This document shows positions 16,388 through 24,606 of a stretch of DNA of 64,000 bases, piece by piece. Every line of letters starts with the position of its first letter. Positions within the stretch are counted from its first letter, which is position 1. Under the pieces are notes generated by a model. That model was not told where the DNA came from. It ran no database searches and saw only the letters and a program-made list of their open reading frames with translations. The position numbers were made by a program, and so were the translations under genes. The DNA is from Chryseobacterium turcicum (GTDB lineage: Bacteria; Bacteroidota; Bacteroidia; Flavobacteriales; Weeksellaceae), in NCBI RefSeq assembly GCF_021010565.1, contig NZ_JAJNAY010000001.1, positions 2,832,001 to 2,896,000 on the forward strand, written 5' to 3'.

Positions 16388-18583
16388 CTAATTCCCCAAT
16401 TCCAACTGATTTTTAACGAGTCTGTAATATTCTCCTTTTAAAGTAACCAGTTCTGCATGATTTCCTTCTTCAACCACCTTTCCTTTATCTAAAACTATAA
16501 TTTTATCCGCATGCTTTACGGTTGATAATCTGTGAGCAATGACAATTGCAGTTTTTCCTTTGAAGAACTGTTCTAGGTTTTCCATAATTACCTTCTCATT
16601 ATTAGCATCCAAAGCACTGGTTGCTTCGTCAAAGAAAATATACTCCGGAGATTTGTAAACTGCTCTTGCGATGAATAATCTTTGTTTTTGTCCACCACTT
16701 ACACCAAGACCTTCATTTCCGATTTTTGTGTTATAACTTAATGGTAATCCTTCAATAAACTCTTTAATATTGGCAATCTCGACAGCTTTTCTTAGTTTAG
16801 ATTTATCTACATAATCTTCGCCCACTGCTATATTATTGGCAATTGTATCATTAAAAACATATCCTTCCTGCATCACAACTCCGCACTGATCTCTCCAAAA
16901 TCTTGGCGAGATATTTTTCATCTGAGTATTTCCTATTTTTATTTCGCCTTCACCAGGCTCATAAAATTTCATTAATAATTTTAAAAGAGTCGTTTTTCCG
17001 CTTCCACTGGCTCCGACAATGGCTGTTGTTTTTTGATGAGGAATATTTAAACTTAAATTTTCAAAAACAGGAACATCCGAACCGATATATCTGAAAGACA
17101 TATTCCTGATTTCTATATCTTTTTCAGGAATTTCATTAGCATACTGCTCATCTTTATTCTCTTCATCTTCTTTATCGTGAATTTCTCCCAATCTTTCCAA
17201 AGAAATTTTAGCGTCCTGAGTTTGCTTAATAAAATCAATTAATTGAAGTAAAGGACTGTTTAATTGCCCGATAATATATTGAACGGAAAGCATCATTCCT
17301 AAAGTCAAATTTCCTTCTAAAACTAGTTTTGCCGAAAGAAAACTCACTAAAATATCTTTCATCTGATTAATGAAATTCCCTCCGACAGACTGCCATTGTT
17401 CCAATGAAAGAGATTTTATTTTCAGTTTAAATAATTTTACCTGAAGAAACTCCCAATCCCAACGCTTTTGTTTTTCGGCATTGTGCATTTTTATTTCCTG
17501 CATTCCGTTGATAAGCTCAATAACTTTGCTTTGCTCTTGAGAAACCTGCGAAAATCTTTTATAATCAAGCTCCTTTCTTTTTTTGAGGAAAAAACTAATC
17601 CATCCGATGTATAAAAACGCTCCCACTAAATAAACGACAAACAATCTATAATCATAAAGCAGTAGTACAATACTGAAAATGACTAAATTAACCAATGAAA
17701 ATAGTGTATTCAGAGACGAATTGGTCAGAAGCTGCTCAATTCTATGATGGTCATTAATTCTCTGCATAATGTCTCCCGTCATTCTTGTATCAAAAAAACT
17801 GATGGGAAGTTTCATCAATTTAATAAAGAAATCGGAGATAATTGAAATATTAATTCTCGTGGAAAGATGAAGTAAAATCCAGCTTCGGATCACTTCAATT
17901 CCCATTCTGCCAAGAAAAAGCATCACTTGAGCGAGAAGAACCAAATAAATAAAATTCAAATCTTGATTCTGAATCCCCACATCCACAATACTTTGCGTAA
18001 GGAAAGGCATAATAAGTGACAATAAACTTCCTGCCAACAACCCAACAGCCAATTGAATAATCAGCGATTTGTATTTAAATAAATATTTTGAAAGGAAAGA
18101 AAAACTCGCTTTGCTTTCGTGATCATCAAATTCGGTTTGGAAAAATGCAGGAGTGGTTTCAAGAATTAAAGCAATACCTTCTTCTGTATTTTCGTTGGCA
18201 TTTTCGCCAATCCATCGCTTGATAAATTCTTCTCGAGAATAAGTAATCAACCCATAACTCGGATCTGAAATATAAACGGTATTATTTTTATCAATTTTGT
18301 AAACAACCACAAAGTGATTTTTATTCCAGTGGACAATACATGGGAAAGGAACTTCTTCAGTCAATGTATTAAAATCAATTTGCACACCCAAAGAGCGGAA
18401 GCCCAAATCTTCGGCTGCATCGCTCAAACCAAGCAAGCTGCTTCCTTCTCTAGTAGTTTCTGAAAGGTTCCGAATTTGTTGCAGGGAAATACTTTTTCCG
18501 TAATGTTTGCTCACGATTCTGAGACAAGTGGGGCCGCAATCTTTGGAATCTGGCTGTATGTAGTTTGGGAATTTTTTTTTCAA
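16388..18583 (-). CDS. C39 peptidase-containing ABC transporter (double-glycine peptide exporter)
   Basis: 731 residues. The N-terminal C39 peptidase has its catalytic set: Gln10, Cys16 in 'DCGPTC', His90 in 'HWNKNHFVVV', Asp107 in 'ISDPS'. Then come six TMs (about 165-440) and an ATPase with Walker A 'GASGSGKT' (524-531), signature 'VSGGQ' (628-632), Walker B 'YIFFDE' ending at Glu653, and H-loop His684. It cleaves leaders after a Gly-Gly pair and exports the peptide. Four precursor genes with such leaders lie directly upstream on the same strand, and the adaptor gene lies downstream, so substrate and partner are both in the locus. Confidence 0.93.
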   Translation of the reverse strand: MKKKFPNYIQPDSKDCGPTCLRIVSKHYGKSISLQQIRNLSETTREGSSLLGLSDAAEDLGFRSLGVQIDFNTLTEEVPFPCIVHWNKNHFVVVYKIDKNNTVYISDPSYGLITYSREEFIKRWIGENANENTEEGIALILETTPAFFQTEFDDHESKASFSFLSKYLFKYKSLIIQLAVGLLAGSLLSLIMPFLTQSIVDVGIQNQDLNFIYLVLLAQVMLFLGRMGIEVIRSWILLHLSTRINISIISDFFIKLMKLPISFFDTRMTGDIMQRINDHHRIEQLLTNSSLNTLFSLVNLVIFSIVLLLYDYRLFVVYLVGAFLYIGWISFFLKKRKELDYKRFSQVSQEQSKVIELINGMQEIKMHNAEKQKRWDWEFLQVKLFKLKIKSLSLEQWQSVGGNFINQMKDILVSFLSAKLVLEGNLTLGMMLSVQYIIGQLNSPLLQLIDFIKQTQDAKISLERLGEIHDKEDEENKDEQYANEIPEKDIEIRNMSFRYIGSDVPVFENLSLNIPHQKTTAIVGASGSGKTTLLKLLMKFYEPGEGEIKIGNTQMKNISPRFWRDQCGVVMQEGYVFNDTIANNIAVGEDYVDKSKLRKAVEIANIKEFIEGLPLSYNTKIGNEGLGVSGGQKQRLFIARAVYKSPEYIFFDEATSALDANNEKVIMENLEQFFKGKTAIVIAHRLSTVKHADKIIVLDKGKVVEEGNHAELVTLKGEYYRLVKNQLELGN

Positions 18584-18645
18584 CGCTTTATATTAAAAAG
18601 ACTGTATAAATACAGCCTTAGTTTATGATATTTTTTAAAGGATAA

Positions 18646-18849
18646 TTACCATATACAATATAATGTTTGGCCACAAAATTCAATTGTATTTAAACAGCCA
18701 CTGCCAGAATAAAGTTTACAATGATCATAAGAAGAATAGCATGAACTTACATCACGAATGTCAAGACATAAATCCCACGATGCTCCTATTCCTCCTTCTC
18801 CTTTTAAATTTTTAAGATTTTCTCTTGATAATTTTTTTAAATTTTTCAT
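18646..18849 (-). CDS. Bacteriocin-like precursor peptide with double-glycine leader (67 aa)
   Basis: The leader 'MKNLKKLSRENLKNLKGEGG' matches the short lysine-rich leader of Chryseobacterium C39-exported peptides, with cleavage expected after the Gly-Gly pair at 19-20. The core of about 47 residues has six cysteines, hence possibly three disulfides, and is rich in Tyr/Ser/Gly. It is the first gene upstream of the ABC exporter (62-bp gap) and has its own upstream conserved element at 18869-18904. Antimicrobial activity is inferred only from family and context; a signalling role is possible. Confidence 0.8.
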   Translation of the reverse strand: MKNLKKLSRENLKNLKGEGGIGASWDLCLDIRDVSSCYSSYDHCKLYSGSGCLNTIEFCGQTLYCIW

Positions 18850-18868
18850 AAAATATTTTTTGATTATT

Positions 18869-18904
18869 TTTCCTACTCTATTTAAGCTTTTCGGATAACG
18901 CTTT
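18869..18904 (-). promoter_or_regulatory. Conserved 36-bp element upstream of a precursor gene (copy 1)
   Basis: 32 of 36 bases match the element at 19520-19555, and both end about 20 bp before a precursor start codon. On the coding strand it reads AAAGCG, two variable bases, ATCCGAAAAGCTTAAA, two variable bases, GAGTAGGAAA. The AAGC/GCTT pair could form a short stem. It is probably a promoter or 5' leader that defines two transcription units. Confidence 0.6.
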
Positions 18905-19007
18905 ATTTTTATCCCAATTTAGAGTTTTTTTTAAATACAAATATTATATCTAATAAAAAAATAAAATCATTCGATTTTTTTTAATCTCTTCGAATAATAC
19001 AAAATTT

Positions 19008-19169
19008 CTATACATACTGCGGACAAACTACAGCCGGGCAAATCAATTTTGGACATTTAATTTGTCCAGGAGGCGGACAACAGATATTTACGCATTGTTT
19101 TAAGATTATTCCACCGCTTCCGGTAATATTTTTCATCTGATTTCTTGAAATTTTTTTAAAATTTTTCAT
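19008..19169 (-). CDS. Bacteriocin-like precursor peptide with double-glycine leader (53 aa)
   Basis: Found by translating the gap between longer ORFs. The leader 'MKNFKKISRNQMKNITGSGG' is followed by a 33-residue core with five cysteines, including 'CCPPPGQIKCP' and 'VVCPQ'. The core is a paralogue of the next peptide upstream (CCPPPG-x-KRCP version), so the two arose by duplication. It lies 10 bp downstream of that paralogue's stop. Expected to be cleaved after Gly20 by the C39 exporter and oxidised in the periplasm. Confidence 0.8.
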   Translation of the reverse strand: MKNFKKISRNQMKNITGSGGIILKQCVNICCPPPGQIKCPKLICPAVVCPQYV

Positions 19170-19179
19170 ATAATTATTT

Positions 19180-19326
19180 TTAAGATTCTACAGGACATGG
19201 TGCAAAACAATAGATATTTGGGCATCTTTTAATTCCCGGAGGAGGACAGCATTCTTGAGAACAACTTGAAGCTCCACCATTAATGCCTTTCATCTGACTT
19301 CTTGAGACTTTTTTTAAATTTTTCAT
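19180..19326 (-). CDS. Bacteriocin-like precursor peptide with double-glycine leader (48 aa)
   Basis: Start at ATG 19326; a longer in-frame version starting 63 bp upstream would run through the end of the preceding precursor and lacks the leader at its N-terminus. The leader 'MKNLKKVSRSQMKGINGG' precedes a 30-residue core with six cysteines ('CSQECCPPPGIKRCP', then 'YCFAPCP'). It is a paralogue of the 53-residue peptide just downstream. The start lies 31 bp after the stop of the 47-residue precursor, so it is co-transcribed with it. Confidence 0.8.
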   Translation of the reverse strand: MKNLKKVSRSQMKGINGGASSCSQECCPPPGIKRCPNIYCFAPCPVES

Positions 19327-19357
19327 AATACAATAGTTTGGTTGATTTGATAATTGA

Positions 19358-19501
19358 TTAAGGTTGGTTGCCACCGCCACATCCATCATATGACATGCAT
19401 TTCCATTTTCCGTCGATTAGGCAAAGTTGTCCGCCTGTACAGACAAGGCCACCCTGAATGATTTTCAGTTCTTGTCGGTTGATTTTTTTTAAATTTTTCA
19501 T
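19358..19501 (-). CDS. Bacteriocin-like precursor peptide with double-glycine leader (47 aa)
   Basis: Found by translating the gap. The leader 'MKNLKKINRQELKIIQGG' precedes a 29-residue core with four cysteines ('LVCTGGQLCLIDGKWKC', then a Gly-rich tail 'CGGGNQP'). The core pattern C-x5-C-x7-C-x5-C differs from the CCPPPG pair. It is the first precursor of its transcription unit and carries the second copy of the conserved upstream element. It would be cleaved after Gly18. Confidence 0.78.
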   Translation of the reverse strand: MKNLKKINRQELKIIQGGLVCTGGQLCLIDGKWKCMSYDGCGGGNQP

Positions 19502-19519
19502 AAAAATTGAATTTGGTAA

Positions 19520-19555
19520 TTTCCTACTCGTTTTAAGCTTTTCGGATCTCGCTTT
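19520..19555 (-). promoter_or_regulatory. Conserved 36-bp element upstream of a precursor gene (copy 2)
   Basis: Second copy of the element at 18869-18904, with four differences confined to two variable dinucleotides. It ends 19 bp before the start of the 47-residue precursor. Matching position in both copies argues for a shared promoter or leader function rather than chance. Confidence 0.6.
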
Positions 19556-19583
19556 TAATCAATTTAAAATTAATCATTTCACA

Positions 19584-21107
19584 TTAAACAGAAACAACTT
19601 CGGATACAAAATCCTCATCTTCAATTAATTCACTTATGAAATAATGAATATCATCACGGTCATACTTATCTGGAAACTGATAGCCGTTAATAATGAAAAC
19701 GGGCGTAAAATTAAGCCCTGCCAAGCCGTTTTCTGAAGTCATCTGAATAATATTTGTAAGATTTTCAGGAATTTCTAATCCTGATTTTTTCTTAATCTCA
19801 CTTTCATCTCGATTTTTAAACCATGTATCTACAGTATTTAAAAATTCTTTCTGTGATTTGTTTTTGTAAATATTCGAAAAGTCTGAAATAAGCTGGGTAT
19901 ATTTTTCACCAGCCCCTTCACCGGAATAATTAAATCTCATCTGTACAGAAATTTCATCTGGATATTTGGCTAATAAATCTTCGAGAATCTTATGTGCATC
20001 TTTACAAAACCCACAATATGGATTAGAAACCACAGAAATATGAAGTTTTGCATCTTCATTGCCTAATAAAAAAGTCTGATTATCAGAAAATTCAATTTTT
20101 TCTTTATCAGTAAGTTCTCTTTTAAATAAATCGTAGTTTCTTTTAAACCTTAAATTCTTGGCGTTCGCTTTTTTAAGTTCTTCTTTCTGGTTTGTTAAAT
20201 TATTGATGAAAACAAGCATTAGGAATAGAGCAGCAAATAAAACAGCAGAAATTAAAATAATATTTATTGATAAGTTCCACGAAAAAAACACTGTGCTTAG
20301 TACTATTTGTGATAATAAAATTGCAATAATTAACAAACAAACTCTACAAAGAGACTTTTCAACAAAAGCCTGTACGTAAACTGAATACAAAATAACACCC
20401 ACAGAAAGCCAGGAAATAGCTTTAAGCATAAATTGAGTGGCAGGAAATAACAATCCTAAAACGGTGATCCCTAAGAAATAAATCAAACTAAAGTCTGATA
20501 ATTTTAATCCCAGAATATTGGTTTTATCAGAAGAAAATATTTTAGAACACGAACCTTGAGATTGCGAATTGGCAGTTCCTCCACAAATATTATTAACTAC
20601 AACAGACTCATTTCCGAATTTTTGATTGAAAAGTTCCAGTGAAATATAAACTCCTATTAACGACAAAATATTAAAAACAGCTTGTGACCATTCTAATCGG
20701 AAAACAGAGTACAAAATGATAATCCCGAAAATGGCATACATGAAAGGTTTAAAATCGAAAGACGAAGTATTTTTTATCGTTTCGGTTTTCTCAAATAATA
20801 AGACAAAATCATCTGAATTTTTGTAAAGTTCATTTTTATTTATATTCTTTACTTTATCAGAATAAATAGTGAATGCATTATCCTTCTTTTTTACCAAAGA
20901 AAAAGAATTGTTGACTAAAGCAATGAATTCATCGGGCAGTTCTTCCCAGTACTCTTTATCCAACTCATAGGCATCATTTTTTAACCCTAAGAAATTAAGA
21001 GTATCACTAAAAGCTAAAGCTGAAGGATAGTTTGGGTGAGAATTGAATTGAAAATAAAACTCTTGTTTGTCGAGTTTAAATTGGTCGATTAATTTATCGA
21101 AATTCAT
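19584..21107 (-). CDS. Pseudo-C39 / VKOR / thioredoxin fusion for disulfide formation in exported peptides
   Basis: 507 residues in three modules. Residues 1-110 resemble a C39 peptidase domain ('FQFNSHPNYPSALAFSDTL') but lack the catalytic Cys, so it may bind leaders without cutting. Residues ~120-300 form a multi-pass vitamin K epoxide reductase-like domain with loop cysteines Cys175 and Cys187 and the quinone-site pair 'CRVC' (Cys254, Cys257). Residues ~340-507 are a DsbA/thioredoxin-like domain with the redox motif 'CGFC' (Cys365, Cys368) after 'VVSNPY'. Such a chain could oxidise thiols and pass electrons to quinone. It lies directly upstream of four cysteine-rich precursors, so I infer a dedicated disulfide catalyst. 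Architecture is clear; the leader-docking idea is inference. Confidence 0.88.
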   Translation of the reverse strand: MNFDKLIDQFKLDKQEFYFQFNSHPNYPSALAFSDTLNFLGLKNDAYELDKEYWEELPDEFIALVNNSFSLVKKKDNAFTIYSDKVKNINKNELYKNSDDFVLLFEKTETIKNTSSFDFKPFMYAIFGIIILYSVFRLEWSQAVFNILSLIGVYISLELFNQKFGNESVVVNNICGGTANSQSQGSCSKIFSSDKTNILGLKLSDFSLIYFLGITVLGLLFPATQFMLKAISWLSVGVILYSVYVQAFVEKSLCRVCLLIIAILLSQIVLSTVFFSWNLSINIILISAVLFAALFLMLVFINNLTNQKEELKKANAKNLRFKRNYDLFKRELTDKEKIEFSDNQTFLLGNEDAKLHISVVSNPYCGFCKDAHKILEDLLAKYPDEISVQMRFNYSGEGAGEKYTQLISDFSNIYKNKSQKEFLNTVDTWFKNRDESEIKKKSGLEIPENLTNIIQMTSENGLAGLNFTPVFIINGYQFPDKYDRDDIHYFISELIEDEDFVSEVVSV

Positions 21108-21559
21108 TGAATGATTTGGTGTATGGTTAATAGGGTGTCAAGATAATAAAAATTATTTCACCAGTGTATTCAATTCTTTAAAAAATTAAACTTTTCTATA
21201 TTTAATTATAAAAAACACACTCAAACTACATTTTTAATGCATATAGCTCACATTTACCTTAAAAATAAACCTTCGACAACAATGCTAAAAATGCTTTAAA
21301 AACATTTTTTCAAAAGAAAACACACACTTAAAATTGCTATTTTATCACGTTAAGTAGAGATAAAAATTCGATTAGCTGTGAGAAAACTATAATTAAAACT
21401 AAAAATTTATCTGCAAGTGTTTATGAATGGTAAGTGAAATTTGAACTTTAAAAAATCATCTTTAAAACAAAAACAACGCAATGAAAATCATTTGCGTTGT
21501 TTTACCTTCTGTTATTTTAACTGTATAGTATAAAGTTTCTCTACATTTTTTTTCAATAT
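21108..21559. other. Intergenic region, 452 bp
   Basis: No ORF on either strand. It holds a hairpin terminator near 21466-21506 for the HTH gene upstream, and must contain the promoter of the fused VKOR gene, although no clear TAnnTTTG box with a partner was found. Confidence 0.45.
21466..21506 (-). terminator. Terminator after the small HTH gene
   Basis: AAACAACGCAATGA pairs with TCATTTGCGTTGTTT (one bulged base) around an AAAA loop. On the minus strand it is followed by a T-rich stretch. It lies about 55 bp beyond the stop of the HTH gene. Confidence 0.6.
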
Positions 21560-21880
21560 TTACACTAAAAAATGCTTCTTCCATTTAGCAACTGTATTCC
21601 TGCTCAATCCGTAATATTTTGCCAGCTCAGAATTATTCAGATTATTGTTTTTCTGATAGTCAAGAATTTTAAAAATTGTAGACTTATCGTACGATCTATG
21701 TCTTCCATCATTAAGAAATTCTTCACTTTGCTTCTTTCCAAATAAGATGATTTCAAGGTTGATAACATCCAACTGCGAAAAGTTCTCTTTCTGTAAAATC
21801 GGTTGGCAATCTTTTTCCTTTTCAGGAAATTTCATTTTAAGAAGATCTCTATAGATCCTTTGGTAATCAGGTTTGTTCAT
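21560..21880 (-). CDS. Small helix-turn-helix protein
   Basis: 106 residues. The C-terminus is a helix-turn-helix, 'LAKYYGLSRNTVAKWKKHF' (residues ~86-104), of the transposase/MerR-like sort. 'KSTIFKILDYQKNNNLNNSE' leads into it. The N-terminal 60 residues ('YQRIYRDLLKMKFPEK') look like a helical dimerisation part. No catalytic domain is present, so it is a DNA-binding protein rather than a transposase, although it may derive from one. It lies 64 bp downstream of another small HTH gene on the same strand and upstream of the peptide-export locus. Regulation of that locus is possible but unproven. Confidence 0.65.
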   Translation of the reverse strand: MNKPDYQRIYRDLLKMKFPEKEKDCQPILQKENFSQLDVINLEIILFGKKQSEEFLNDGRHRSYDKSTIFKILDYQKNNNLNNSELAKYYGLSRNTVAKWKKHFLV

Positions 21881-21944
21881 GTTATTGTTTTTGGTTTTGT
21901 TTTTTTAATAAATAGTATCAATTCATAAATTAAATAGTATGTTT

Positions 21945-22367
21945 CTAATATTTTTCAATCCACTTTAATAATGTGGTTTTAGGGATTTTATATTCCTCTA
22001 TAATTTGGGTATTCGTTTTTTTTCCTGTTCGGATGAGTTCAAGAATAAATTTGATAATCTCTTTCGTATAAAGATTTTTTCTAAAACTTGGAAGAGCGCT
22101 TTTATTTTCTTGACTGCTTGCAACGCTTGAGTTTTTTGCAGAAAACAAAATCAGATGCTGTGAATAAATTCTAAAAAAATCGTACTCAAGAAGTTTACAC
22201 CATTGTAAAAGAATGTTGGTCGGAAGACTTACTGCTTCATACATATTTCCTATTTCATTTTCAGTACAATTCATAAATTTGCAGATGCGAGTACTTTCAA
22301 TATTATTTGCTTCTACCTCTTTTCGAATTAAATCTCCAATGTGGATTTTTTTGTAATCTAACTTCAT
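21945..22367 (-). CDS. Small protein with N-terminal Cro-like and C-terminal HTH segments
   Basis: 140 residues from ATG 22367; starts 30 bp upstream are possible but add a low-complexity 'MMIYDNDNFK'. The N-terminal half ('HIGDLIRKEVEANNIESTRI', 'FMNCTENEIGNMYEAVSLPT') resembles a Cro/XRE-like domain. The C-terminal half ends in 'NTQIIEEYKIPKTTLLKWIE', a second helix-turn-helix. In between lies 'LLEYDFFRIYSQHLILFS', which I associate with a common Chryseobacterium family without assigned function. Paired with the next small HTH gene. A regulatory role in the peptide locus is inference. Confidence 0.6.
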   Translation of the reverse strand: MKLDYKKIHIGDLIRKEVEANNIESTRICKFMNCTENEIGNMYEAVSLPTNILLQWCKLLEYDFFRIYSQHLILFSAKNSSVASSQENKSALPSFRKNLYTKEIIKFILELIRTGKKTNTQIIEEYKIPKTTLLKWIEKY

Positions 22368-22734
22368 TTTAAAATTATCATTATCATAAATCATCATTCA
22401 TAACGATGAAATGATTCATAAGTTTTACATTTCTTTTTAAAATTATTTATTTAAAAAGCTTATTTTTCAAATAGATTTTAGATTTTTTCAAATCGTATAG
22501 AAACGAAAATACATTGAGAAAAATAAATTAGTAAAAAAAGAGGCATTAATTAATATTAATGGAAACTTTAATCGTTAAAAAAAACGTTAATTTTAAAACA
22601 ATAAATAACTGAAAACAAATAGATTAAAAAACAAAAAGCGTTAATTCAATGAAAAGTAATTTTTAATGCTTTTTATCTCATAATTCATAGAAAAATATAC
22701 TAATATTGTCACCATAAAAGACATTTATACATAG
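22368..22734. other. Divergent intergenic region, 367 bp
   Basis: Very AT-rich, between the small HTH gene (left, minus) and the TPR lipoprotein gene (right, plus). It contains a direct repeat of CGTTAA (22571-22576 and 22585-22590) and poly-A tracts. No ORF and no confident promoter were recognised. Confidence 0.4.
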
Positions 22735-24414
22735 ATGATTAAATATCTACTCTATTTTTTTACATTTAGTTTTTTATTTATCTCCTGCAACTCTTCAGGT
22801 GATGATGATTATTTTGATTCTTTAAATAAGAAAATAAACAATTCTATTGCCTCTGCAAAAGAAGATCGTGATGCAATTGTTAAGAGATTTTATAATGAAG
22901 AATTACAAAAATATAATCAAGATAAAAAACGACTTTACCAAATAAGCAGTAAATACGTAAATGTACTTTACTATTCTGAAAAAAGGAATGAGCAAATCCC
23001 CCTCGTATATGATCTTTTGAAACTCAATAACGGAAAGTATAAGTACGTGTCTATTGCTTGTAATTACAATCTGGCAACTCAGTTTGAAATCAGCTCTCCC
23101 GAATGGTCAATGAAATATATCAATGAAGCTATAGAGTTGAATGAAAGTATGGGAAATAAATATTACCTCCCTCACTTATACCATTTTAAAGGACGCCTTT
23201 TCTACAATAAAGAAGACTACAAAAACGCATTAGTTTTCTTTAAAAAAGCATTAAATATCTACAATAAAAAGAAAGACCTGCTTTATATAGCCTCTATGCA
23301 TAATAACTTTGGGATGTGCTATGATAAAATGGGAAAAGTAGATTTAGCTATTCAAGAAGCTCATAAAGGAATACAAATATTATCGCAGCAAAAGAAAATA
23401 AATAATGAGCAAAACGTTTTTATTTATTACATGAAGGGCAGCTTGGCTCACTATTATTGGGAATTAAAAAAATACGATGTTGCTGAAAAATTACTTTTAG
23501 AAAAATGGAAATTTTCTAAAAGTAATGGAAACTACGGAATGGCACTTTACGCAGCCAGAGATATTTTGAATATTTATGATGTAGCAGGTAAAAGGAGTGA
23601 TGAAGATAAAATTATTGAACCTAAGATAAAAAAGGTGGAAGATAAAATTATTTTAACCAAACTCATCAAAGATTATTATTTAAGAAATGACAATTACAAA
23701 GACTTTAAAGGTGTTTCGATGAAGTTAGCTGAACTAAATTTAGCTCAAAAAGAACTCAGCAAAACGGTAGATGCCATCGATAGTTACATCATAAAAGAAA
23801 TCAATGAAGAAAAAGAGCATGAAAAGAAAAAAAATGCATTTCTAATGTTTACTTTAGTCCTTATATTTGTTATTTTTATTGGTTCTATCGTTATTTTAAG
23901 AATGAGAAAAAAGAAAAAGGAGGATCTTATAGAAAAAGAGAAAATAATACTTGAAACGTCAAAAAAAATTCTTGAAAAAGACCTTCAGCTGCAAAAAGAA
24001 AAAGTAAAAAACCTTCATCTCAACCTTAATTTGAGAACAGAAACTAAAAAAGCATTTCTGGAAAATTTAAAAAAAATAAAGAAAACAAAAAACATTGAAC
24101 CTGAGGAGATTATAAAAGATTTACAATTTAAAATAAACAACTTAATCCAGCTTGACAAAAAGAACAATGAGCTCATTAACGAAAGTTCTCTGGAAAATAA
24201 GCTATTTATGGATAAGCTTTCTGAAAGGTTTCCTATTCTCACCCATCAGGAATTGAAGTTATGTGTTTATTTTAAGCTAAATTTATCCGGAAAAGAAATT
24301 TCACTTCTCGAAAAATTTACCGTTGGAAGTATTAGAGTTTATAAAGCGAAGATAAAATCGAAAATAGGACTGAGTAAGGAAGAGAACTTAAATGAGTTTT
24401 TGAATACAATTTAA
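22735..24414 (+). CDS. TPR lipoprotein with membrane segment, coiled coil and LuxR-like HTH
   Basis: 559 residues. The N-terminus 'FFTFSFLFISC' is a lipobox-like signal. TPR repeats span about 60-350 ('ALVFFKKALNIYNKKKDLLY' is a clear one). One TM lies at about 366-388 ('FTLVLIFVIFIGSIVIL'), followed by a charged coiled coil (~390-470) and a C-terminal winged/LuxR-type helix-turn-helix: 'LTHQELKLCVYFKLNLSGKE' then 'GSIRVYKAKIKSK'. This is the known flavobacterial layout in which an extracytoplasmic TPR sensor is joined through the membrane to a DNA-binding domain. If the N-terminus is a lipoprotein signal, the TPRs are periplasmic. Targets unknown; the LuxR-type gene follows convergently. Confidence 0.75.
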   Translation: MIKYLLYFFTFSFLFISCNSSGDDDYFDSLNKKINNSIASAKEDRDAIVKRFYNEELQKYNQDKKRLYQISSKYVNVLYYSEKRNEQIPLVYDLLKLNNGKYKYVSIACNYNLATQFEISSPEWSMKYINEAIELNESMGNKYYLPHLYHFKGRLFYNKEDYKNALVFFKKALNIYNKKKDLLYIASMHNNFGMCYDKMGKVDLAIQEAHKGIQILSQQKKINNEQNVFIYYMKGSLAHYYWELKKYDVAEKLLLEKWKFSKSNGNYGMALYAARDILNIYDVAGKRSDEDKIIEPKIKKVEDKIILTKLIKDYYLRNDNYKDFKGVSMKLAELNLAQKELSKTVDAIDSYIIKEINEEKEHEKKKNAFLMFTLVLIFVIFIGSIVILRMRKKKKEDLIEKEKIILETSKKILEKDLQLQKEKVKNLHLNLNLRTETKKAFLENLKKIKKTKNIEPEEIIKDLQFKINNLIQLDKKNNELINESSLENKLFMDKLSERFPILTHQELKLCVYFKLNLSGKEISLLEKFTVGSIRVYKAKIKSKIGLSKEENLNEFLNTI

Positions 24415-24606
24415 AGCAATCAATGTTACTAAAATGAGTAAAAATTACACTCACATCTAATTATTGGCAAAATAAACTTATTCGTAACTCGCATAATTGA
24501 TATATCGAATGCATTGTGGCAGGATTTCTTTCATCCCGACGACATGTCTCAAAATTATAATTCTATTTCACAATTTTCTGAGGAAATTAAAACCTCATCG
24601 TTTATA

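Noticed and set aside
19051..19067. GGACA-TTTAATT-TGTCC resembling the Crp/Fnr operator
   Set aside because: It is inside a precursor coding sequence and the spacer is 7 instead of 2 bases; likely chance.
21560..22367. Two small HTH genes as an IS element
   Set aside because: No catalytic transposase domain and no terminal inverted repeats were found; they are kept as DNA-binding proteins.
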